Assembly (NCBI GenBank): GCA_026003015.1
Contig: BPGL01000001.1
Coordinates: 611,353-675,352 of the forward strand
Reading direction: 5' to 3'
DNA from: Actinomycetota bacterium
Lineage (GTDB): Bacteria > Actinomycetota > UBA4738 > HRBIN12
Length of the DNA: 64,000 nt
Each line of letters starts with the position of its first letter. Position 1 is the stretch's first letter. Below are positions 57,684 to 64,000 of the stretch, piece by piece. The notes under the pieces are model-generated. The model made no database searches. It had not been told where the DNA came from and saw nothing but the letters and a program-made list of their open reading frames with translations. Position numbers and translations under genes: made by a program.

Positions 57684-60600
57684 GTGGGTGAGCTGCCCTT
57701 CTCCCCCGCCGTCCGCTCGTGGTTCGAGGCGTCCTTCGGGACCCCCACGCCGGCGCAGACGAAGGGGTGGCCGCCGATCGCCCGCGGCGAGCACACCCTC
57801 GTGCTCGCCCCCACCGGCTCGGGCAAGACCCTCGCCGCGTTCCTGTGGGCGATCGACCGGCTCGCGAGCTCAGCGCGACCGGAGCGCCTCGGCACCCGCG
57901 TGGTCTACGTCTCCCCCCTGCGCGCCCTCGCCGCCGACGTCGAGCGGAACCTGCGCGCCCCGCTCGTCGGGATCGAGCGCGCGGCCGAGCGCCTGGGCGC
58001 ACCGCTAGCGCACCGACCCCGGGTCGGCGTGCGCACCGGCGACACCGACGCCGCCGAGCGGCGGCGGCTGCGACGCGACCCGCCCGACGTCTTGATCACG
58101 ACCCCGGAGTCCCTCTACCTGCTCCTCACGTCGGCGGCGCGCGAGACCCTCCGCGACGTCGAGACGGTGATCGTCGACGAGATCCACGCGCTCGTCCCGA
58201 CCAAGCGCGGGGCGCACCTCGCGCTGTCGCTGGAGCGGCTCGAGGAGCTCGCCGGCCGCGAGGTCCAGCGGATCGGCCTGTCGGCGACCCAGCGGCCCCT
58301 GGACGAGGTCGCGCGCTTCCTCGGCGGCTCGAGACGCCCGGGCGAGCCCCGCGAGGTCACGGTGGTCGACGCGGGCGCGCCCCCGGCGCTCCAGCTGTCG
58401 GTGGTCGTGCCGGTCGAGGACATGGCGGGGCTGGGTCGCCCCCTCGAGGTCCCCACCGACGTGGCGTCGGCTGCCGCGGGCCCCGCCCCCCGGGCCTCGA
58501 TCTGGCCGGCGGTGCATCCGGTCGTGTTGGAGGCGATCCGCGCGCACCGCTCCACGATCGTGTTCGTGAACGACCGTCGGAGCGCGGAGCGCCTCGCGGC
58601 GCGGCTGAACGAGCTCGCCGGCGAGGAGCTGGTCCGCGCCCACCACGGGTCCCTCGCCCGCGAGCAGCGGCTCGCCGTAGAGGATGCCCTGAAGGCCGGA
58701 GCGCTGCGCGGGCTCGTCGCGACCTCCTCCCTGGAGCTCGGGATCGACATGGGGGCGGTCGACCTCGTCATCCAGATCGGCGCGCCGCCGTCGGTGACGA
58801 GCGGGCTGCAGCGGGTCGGCCGCGCCGGTCACCACGTCGGCGAGCCGAGCGTCGCCACGATGATCCCGAGATGGCGGGGCGACCTGCTCGAGACCGCGGT
58901 GATCGCCGATCGCATGCTCCGGGGGGAGATCGAGGCGACGCGCTACCTGCGCAACCCCCTCGACGTGCTGGCCCAGCAGCTCGTCGCGATCTGCACGATC
59001 GAGGAACGCGCGGTCGACGATCTGCTCGGGCTCGTGCGGCGCGCGGCCTGCTACGAGGACCTCGCCGAGGACCTGTTCCTCGCCACGCTGGAGCTCCTCG
59101 CCGGCGCCTACCCGAGCGATCGCTTCGCCGAGCTCCGCCCGCGCCTGGTGTGGGACCGGGCGGCCGCCACCGTTCGCGGTCGCGACGGGGCCCGGATGCT
59201 CGCGGTGACCTCCGGCGGCACGATCCCCGACCGGGGCCTGTACGGGGTCTTCACGCTCGAGGGCGGCCGCGTCGGCGAGCTCGACGAGGAGATGGTGTTC
59301 GAGTCCCGCGCCGGCGAGGTGATCGTGCTGGGCGCCTCGTCGTGGCGGATCGAGGAGATCACCCGCGACCGCGTCCTCGTGTCGCCCGCGCCGGGCGAGC
59401 CGGGCAAGCTCCCCTTCTGGAAGGCGCCGGGTCCCGGCCGCCCGGTCGAGCTCGGACGGGCGATCGGTCGGTTCACCCGCGAGCTGCGCGGCCGGCGTCG
59501 CGACGAGGCGCTCGAACGGCTGCGCGCGGAGGTCGGCCTGGATGCGTGGGCCGCGGAGAACCTCGTCGCCTACCTCGACGAGCAGGCGGCGGCGACCGGG
59601 GCCGTGCCGGACGACCGGACGATCGTCGTCGAGCGCTTCCGAGACGAGCTCGGCGACCGGCGGGCGTGCGTCCTGAGCCCCCTCGGGGCCCGCGTCCACG
59701 CGCCGTGGGCGCTCGCGATCGAGGAGCGACTGCGCGAGCGCTACGGACCGAGCCCCGGCGTCGGGGCGCTGTGGGCCGACGACGGGATCGTGCTGCGTCT
59801 GCCCGACGCCGCCGACGACCTCGATCCGGCCGACCTCCTGCTGGACCCCGACGGGCTGGAGGAGCGGATCGCCGGGCTCGTCCCGGCCACGGCCGCGTTC
59901 GCGGGCGCGTTCCGCGAGGCCGCCGCCCGCGCGCTCCTGCTCCCCCGGCGGCGGCCCGGTCGACGCACGCCGCTGTGGGTCCAACGCCAGCGGGCGGGCG
60001 ATCTGCTCGCCGAGGCGGCCCGCCACCCCGGGTTCCCGATCCTGCTCGAGGCCGCCCGCGAGGTCCTCCGCGATCGCTTCGACGTGGCCGCCCTCGCGGA
60101 GCTGATGCGCGACCTGCGGGCCCGGCGCGTTCGCGTGGCGGTCGTCGACACCGACGGCGCCTCCCCGTTCGCCCGCTCGCTGCTGTTCCGCTGGATCGCC
60201 GTCGCGATGTACGAGGGCGACGCGCCCCTCGCGGAACGGCGCGCGGCCGCCCTCGCGCTCGACCGCGAGCTGCTGCGCGAGCTGCTCGGCGAGGAGGACC
60301 TGCGCGAGCTGCTCGATCCGGCCACGATCGAGGCGATCGAGCTCGAGCTGCAACGGCTGGCCCCCGAACGGCGGGCGCGCTCCCTCGACGAGGTCCACGA
60401 CCTGCTGCGCGCCCTCGGCCCCCTGGCGGCCGACGAGCTCGCCGCGCGGGTCGACCCGCCGAGCGCCGCCGGGGAGCTCGGGCGGCGACTCGAGGCCGAG
60501 GGCCGCGCGATCCGCGTGCGGGTCGCGGGGGTCGAGCGCCTGGCCGCCGTCGAGGACGCAGCGCTCCTGCGCGACGCGCTCGGCGTCGCGCTCCCGCCTG

Positions 60601-62087
60601 GGCTCCCGTCCTCGCTCACCGCGCCGGCCGACGCACCGCTCGAGGCCCTCGTCGCCCGCGAGGCCCGCGCGCGGGGTCCCTTCACGCCCGGGGAGGTCGC
60701 GGCGCGCCTGGGCGTCGGCGCGCCGGCGGTGCGCGCGAGCCTCGAGCGGCTCACGGCCGCCGGCGTCGTGGTCGCGGGGGGGTTCCGCGCCGGCGGGCTC
60801 GAGCGCGAGTGGTGCGACGCGGGGGTGCTCCGACGGATCCGCCGCAGCTCCCTGGCTCGGCTCCGCGCCGAGGTCGAGCCGGTCGAGCCGGACGTGTTCG
60901 CTCGGTTCCTCGCCGCCTGGCAGGGGGCGGACCGCCCCCGCGCGGGGGTCGGGGCGCTGGAGGAGGCCGTCGCTCGGCTCCAGGGGGCCCCGATCCCGGC
61001 CTCGATCCTCGAGGCCGACGTGCTGCCAGCCCGGGTCCTCGGCTACCGGCCGACCGAGCTCGACGCCCTCGTGGCCGCCGGCGACCTCGTGTGGGTCGGA
61101 GCCGGGCCGATCGGGCCGGCCGACGGCCGGGTGCGCCTGGTGCTGCGCGAGCTCGCCCCGGCCCTGCTCGACGCCGACGAGACCCAGCGCCCGGAAGGAC
61201 CGGTGCACGACGCGATCCGCGAGCGGCTGCGCCGTCGGGGCGCCTCGTTCTGGCCCGATCTCGTCGCGGCGGCTGGGGCGGCGGACGAACGCGTGCTCCT
61301 CGCCTGTCTGTGGGACCTCGTGTGGGCCGGCGAGGTCACGAACGACACCCTCGCGCCGCTGCGCGCGGTCGTCGGCGCCCGCGCCCGGCGAGCCGCCCGC
61401 CGACCCCGTCCGGGCGCGCTCCGGCGCGCTGGGCCACCGGCCGGGGCCGGCCGATGGTCCCTCGTCGAGGACCTCCTGGACCCGCCGGTCCCGCAGGCCG
61501 AGCGCCGGCTCGCGCTGACGCGTCGGCTCCTGGACCGCCAGGGCGTGGTCACCCGCGAGGGCGTGCTCGCCGAGGGGGTCCCGGGGGGCTTCGCGGCCGT
61601 GTACCCGGTCCTGCGCGCGCTCGAGGAGCGCGGCGAGGTCCGTCGGGGCGCCTTCGTCGCCGGGCTCGGCGCGGCGCAGTTCGCCTTGCCGGGGGCGGTG
61701 GATCGGCTCCGCAGCCATCGATCCAGGTCCGAGGCCCCCCGGGTGTGCGCGCTCGCCGCCGCCGACCCCGCCCAGCCGTACGGCGCGATCCTTTCCTGGC
61801 CCTCGACCCCGGGCCGGCCCTCGCGCTCGGCGGGGGCGTTCGTCGTGCTGGTCGACGGCGCGCCGGCCGTCTTCGTCGAGCGCGGGGGCGGGACGCTCGC
61901 GACGTTCGCCGGCGCCGAGCCGACCCTGTGGGCCGACGCCGTCGCCGCGCTCGTCAAGGACGGTCGGCTCCGGCGCCTCGAGGTCCGTCGAGTCGACGGG
62001 GTCCCCGTACACGAGCACCCGGCGGCCGCGGCCCTCGGCGCGGCGGGGTTCGTTCAGGGCTACCGGGGGCTCGTCCTGCGGGGGTGA
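57684..62087 (+). CDS. lhr: Large Lhr-type ATP-dependent helicase
   Basis: The product has 1,467 residues. SF2 motifs: Walker A APTGSGKT (42-49), DEIH (165-168), SAT (200-202), and VI QRVGRAGHH. After the Lhr core (about 900 residues with winged-helix and beta-barrel parts) comes a long C-terminal region (VDLLRALGPLAADELAARVD, then further winged-helix-like repeats) as in mycobacterial Lhr. It unwinds 3'-tailed DNA or RNA-DNA hybrids during repair. TAGCGT lies 6 nt before the GTG; GGAGGG in between may also help translation. Next to it is a Nei-type glycosylase, fitting repair. Confidence 0.92.
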   Translation: MGELPFSPAVRSWFEASFGTPTPAQTKGWPPIARGEHTLVLAPTGSGKTLAAFLWAIDRLASSARPERLGTRVVYVSPLRALAADVERNLRAPLVGIERAAERLGAPLAHRPRVGVRTGDTDAAERRRLRRDPPDVLITTPESLYLLLTSAARETLRDVETVIVDEIHALVPTKRGAHLALSLERLEELAGREVQRIGLSATQRPLDEVARFLGGSRRPGEPREVTVVDAGAPPALQLSVVVPVEDMAGLGRPLEVPTDVASAAAGPAPRASIWPAVHPVVLEAIRAHRSTIVFVNDRRSAERLAARLNELAGEELVRAHHGSLAREQRLAVEDALKAGALRGLVATSSLELGIDMGAVDLVIQIGAPPSVTSGLQRVGRAGHHVGEPSVATMIPRWRGDLLETAVIADRMLRGEIEATRYLRNPLDVLAQQLVAICTIEERAVDDLLGLVRRAACYEDLAEDLFLATLELLAGAYPSDRFAELRPRLVWDRAAATVRGRDGARMLAVTSGGTIPDRGLYGVFTLEGGRVGELDEEMVFESRAGEVIVLGASSWRIEEITRDRVLVSPAPGEPGKLPFWKAPGPGRPVELGRAIGRFTRELRGRRRDEALERLRAEVGLDAWAAENLVAYLDEQAAATGAVPDDRTIVVERFRDELGDRRACVLSPLGARVHAPWALAIEERLRERYGPSPGVGALWADDGIVLRLPDAADDLDPADLLLDPDGLEERIAGLVPATAAFAGAFREAAARALLLPRRRPGRRTPLWVQRQRAGDLLAEAARHPGFPILLEAAREVLRDRFDVAALAELMRDLRARRVRVAVVDTDGASPFARSLLFRWIAVAMYEGDAPLAERRAAALALDRELLRELLGEEDLRELLDPATIEAIELELQRLAPERRARSLDEVHDLLRALGPLAADELAARVDPPSAAGELGRRLEAEGRAIRVRVAGVERLAAVEDAALLRDALGVALPPGLPSSLTAPADAPLEALVAREARARGPFTPGEVAARLGVGAPAVRASLERLTAAGVVVAGGFRAGGLEREWCDAGVLRRIRRSSLARLRAEVEPVEPDVFARFLAAWQGADRPRAGVGALEEAVARLQGAPIPASILEADVLPARVLGYRPTELDALVAAGDLVWVGAGPIGPADGRVRLVLRELAPALLDADETQRPEGPVHDAIRERLRRRGASFWPDLVAAAGAADERVLLACLWDLVWAGEVTNDTLAPLRAVVGARARRAARRPRPGALRRAGPPAGAGRWSLVEDLLDPPVPQAERRLALTRRLLDRQGVVTREGVLAEGVPGGFAAVYPVLRALEERGEVRRGAFVAGLGAAQFALPGAVDRLRSHRSRSEAPRVCALAAADPAQPYGAILSWPSTPGRPSRSAGAFVVLVDGAPAVFVERGGGTLATFAGAEPTLWADAVAALVKDGRLRRLEVRRVDGVPVHEHPAAAALGAAGFVQGYRGLVLRG

Positions 62088-62092
62088 TCGGG

Positions 62093-62878
62093 GTGCCGGA
62101 GGGCGACACGGTCCACCGCACGGCCGCGGCGCTGGACGCCGCGCTGCGCGGCGGGCGCCTGGTGCGGCTCGAGGCGCCGGGGGCCGCCGGGCCGGTCCCT
62201 CGGCCCGGGACCACGATCGTGGGGGCGCGGGCCGAGGGCAAGCACGTGCTGATCGGCTTCGACGGCGACCGGTGGCTCCACACCCACCTCGGGATGCACG
62301 GGTCCTGGCGGATCGGCGGCGACCCCGAGGAGCCCGTCCCGTTCGGGCGACCCGGGACGGTCGCCCTCGTCGCCACCGAGCGGGCCGGCGCGACGTGTCG
62401 GCGCGCGCGGATCGTCGCCTTCCTCGGCCCCGGCGAGCGACGCCGGCACCCGACGCTGCGCCAGCTCGGGCCCGACCTGTGCGCCCCGTCGGTCGACCTG
62501 GAGCGCGTCGAGCGGCGGGCGCGGGCGCTGCTCGATCCCGCCACGCCGATCGGGGTGGTGCTCCTCGACCAGCGCCCCGCGTGCGGGATCGGGAACGTGT
62601 GGCGCTCCGAGGTCCTGTGGGTCTGCGGCGTCGACCCGACCACGCCGCTGGGCGCTGTGGACCCCCACGACCTCCGCGAGCTCTACGCGACCGCCAGCGC
62701 GCTGCTGGGTCGCAACCTCGGCGGCGGCCGACGCCGGACCCTGCCCGAGGGCCTCGCCGTGTACCGGCGGACCGGGAGGCCCTGCCCTCGCTGCGGCCAC
62801 CCGATCGCGTCCCGACGGCTCGGTGAGCAGGCGCGGACGGTGTGGTGGTGCCCGGGATGCCAGGGCGGTGGTCGGTGA
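62093..62878 (+). CDS. Fpg/Nei-family DNA glycosylase (Nei2-like)
   Basis: The product has 261 residues. I chose the GTG at 62093 because it gives PEGDTVH after Met removal, and the catalytic proline must be N-terminal; a GTG three codons earlier would hide it. Glu3, Lys (EGKHVLIGF), the H2TH part (QRPACGIGNVWRSEVLW) and the C4 zinc finger (CPRCGHP, CPGC) are present. It excises oxidised bases. It begins 5 bp behind the Lhr stop. Confidence 0.92.
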   Translation: MPEGDTVHRTAAALDAALRGGRLVRLEAPGAAGPVPRPGTTIVGARAEGKHVLIGFDGDRWLHTHLGMHGSWRIGGDPEEPVPFGRPGTVALVATERAGATCRRARIVAFLGPGERRRHPTLRQLGPDLCAPSVDLERVERRARALLDPATPIGVVLLDQRPACGIGNVWRSEVLWVCGVDPTTPLGAVDPHDLRELYATASALLGRNLGGGRRRTLPEGLAVYRRTGRPCPRCGHPIASRRLGEQARTVWWCPGCQGGGR

Positions 62879-64000
62879 GCGGCTCGGAGCTCTCGGCCGC
62901 CGGCACCGGCTGGGCGATCGCGACACCCCACGTCGCGGCGACCGAGGCCGGGGCGGCGGCGTTCGCGCGCGGGGGCAACGCGATCGACGCCGCGCTCGCC
63001 GCGGCCGTCACGCTCGCCGTCGTCTACCCCCACATGTGCGGCGTGGGGGGCGACCTGTTCGCGCTCGTCGAGGAGCCCGACGGCGAGGTGGTCTGCGTCG
63101 CTTCCAGCGGCCGCAGCCCCCGCCGCCTCGACGTGGAGGCGGTGCGGCGCTCCTTCGACCGGGTTCCCCTCACCGGCCCCATCCCGATCACGGTGCCCGG
63201 CGCGGTCGCGGGCTGGGACGCCGTCCACGCGCGGGGGGCCCGGCGCCCCTGGCCCGAGGCGTTCGCGAGGGCGATCGAGCTGGCGCACGAGGGCGTGCCC
63301 GTGGCGCCGGACCTCGCGGCGGCCCTGGCGGCCGAGGACCCCGAGGACCCGGGGCTGCGGTCCGTCTTCTATCCGGACGGGCGCCCCCTGGCGACCGGGA
63401 CGCCGCTTCGCCAGCCCGCGCTTGCAGCGACCCTCGAACGGCTCGCGGAGGAGGGGCCCGGCGCGCTGTACCGGGGCGAGGTCGGCCGACGTCTGACCGA
63501 GGGGCTGGCCCGGGCGGGGTGCGCGCTTCGGGCCGACGACCTCGAGGACCACCAGGTCAGCCTGCTGCCGCCGCTGCGCGGGGCCCTCCGCGGGCTGCAC
63601 GTCGACGCGCCGCCGCCGAACACCCAGGGCGTCGCGCTCCTGCAGATCCTCGAGCTCGTCGAGCGGCTGGGGCTCGATCCCGATCCGCTCGGCCCCGACG
63701 CGCCGCGGCTCGCGCGCATCGCCGCGGTCGTGAGCGCCGACCGCGACCGCCACCTGGCCGACCCGGACGCGATGCTCGTGCACGCGTCGACCCTGCTCGA
63801 CGACGGGCACCTCGCGGGGCTCGCCGACGAGGTCCGTCGCGCCGAACCACCGAGGGCGAGCGGCGTGACCGGGGGCGGCGACACCGTGGCGCTCGTGGCC
63901 GCCGACGCCGACGGTCACGCCGTGTCGGTGGTCCAGAGCCTGTTCGACTCGCTCGGGGCCCGGATCCTCGAGCCGGCGACCGGGATCCTCGCCCACGACC
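62875..64000 (+). CDS. Gamma-glutamyltransferase family protein, 3' end outside window
   Basis: The frame is open from GTG at 62875 (overlapping the glycosylase stop as GTGA) to the window end, about 375 residues. Typical are TEAGAAAFARGGNAIDAALAAAVTLAVVYPHMCGVGGDLFALV, VPGAVAGWDAVH and the processing site region GGGDTVALVAADADGHAVSVVQSLF with the Thr that becomes the N-terminal nucleophile of the small subunit. No signal peptide is visible, so it may be cytoplasmic, and the substrate may not be glutathione in an organism with mycothiol. Confidence 0.88.
   Translation, partial: MSGSELSAAGTGWAIATPHVAATEAGAAAFARGGNAIDAALAAAVTLAVVYPHMCGVGGDLFALVEEPDGEVVCVASSGRSPRRLDVEAVRRSFDRVPLTGPIPITVPGAVAGWDAVHARGARRPWPEAFARAIELAHEGVPVAPDLAAALAAEDPEDPGLRSVFYPDGRPLATGTPLRQPALAATLERLAEEGPGALYRGEVGRRLTEGLARAGCALRADDLEDHQVSLLPPLRGALRGLHVDAPPPNTQGVALLQILELVERLGLDPDPLGPDAPRLARIAAVVSADRDRHLADPDAMLVHASTLLDDGHLAGLADEVRRAEPPRASGVTGGGDTVALVAADADGHAVSVVQSLFDSLGARILEPATGILAHD

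Overview
The window is a gene-dense, very GC-rich (roughly 70% or more) bacterial chromosome segment, most likely from an uncultured, deep-branching Actinomycetota. This rests on gene content and order: an actinobacterial-type suf operon (B, D, Rieske, C, S, U), a mycothiol-type DinB/MDMPI protein, a C4 zinc-ribbon/RNase HI pair, ferredoxin-dependent KorAB, a group II truncated globin, and many genes that look leaderless. The genus cannot be named from sequence alone.

Layout. 1-828 is the 3' end of a NifS/IscS cysteine desulfurase. 824-6502 is an IS island: two IS481-family copies (left truncated, right complete) around an IS3 element, an ISL3 remnant, one secreted-protein gene and a second IS3 element. 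The island sits in a CCTAGG palindrome that carried the stop codons of two convergent genes (desulfurase and korB). 6498-16607 has korBA, a cNMP-binding protein, metH, an ErpA-like carrier, YbaK, glycerate kinase and an MDMPI/DinB protein. 16617-25556 has a FemAB-like acyltransferase, a DUF2207 membrane protein, the suf operon and a winged-helix regulator divergent from an SbtA-type bicarbonate transporter. 26695-28146 has a rhodanese behind a four-Cys leader ORF, and a DUF59 protein. 28260-30160 is a two-component pair. 30938-46666 is a lipoate block: gcvT, lpd, E1 alpha/beta, E2, lipB, a second E1 alpha/beta pair and lipA, interleaved with a methyltransferase, a YbbN-like thioredoxin, a PAS histidine kinase and an AI-2E-type permease. 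Then come RNase P RNA (minus strand), RNase HI, a zinc-ribbon protein, a Flp pilin, SURF1, a beta-propeller lipoprotein, a YtcJ-like amidohydrolase, ferritin, globin, a PEBP protein, an ECF sigma factor with its partner, tRNA-Val, a bactofilin-like membrane protein, DoxX, a large Lhr helicase, a Nei-type glycosylase and the start of a gamma-glutamyltransferase.

How the genes work together. The core theme is Fe-S cluster and lipoate biochemistry. Sulfur mobilisation (desulfurase, SufS/SufU, rhodanese), cluster assembly and delivery (SufBCD, ErpA, DUF59), and users of clusters or lipoate (KorAB, LipA, Rieske protein, the 2-oxoacid dehydrogenases and GcvT) lie within about 45 kb.

Two cautions and one pattern. 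Seven otherwise intact housekeeping-type genes carry frameshifts, and 13 of the 14 shifts I could resolve are a single extra G or C, so I read them as sequence errors. In about 20 genes a TAnnnT hexamer lies 6-12 nt before the start codon, which suggests widespread leaderless transcription; at two divergent loci the -10 elements of both strands overlap.
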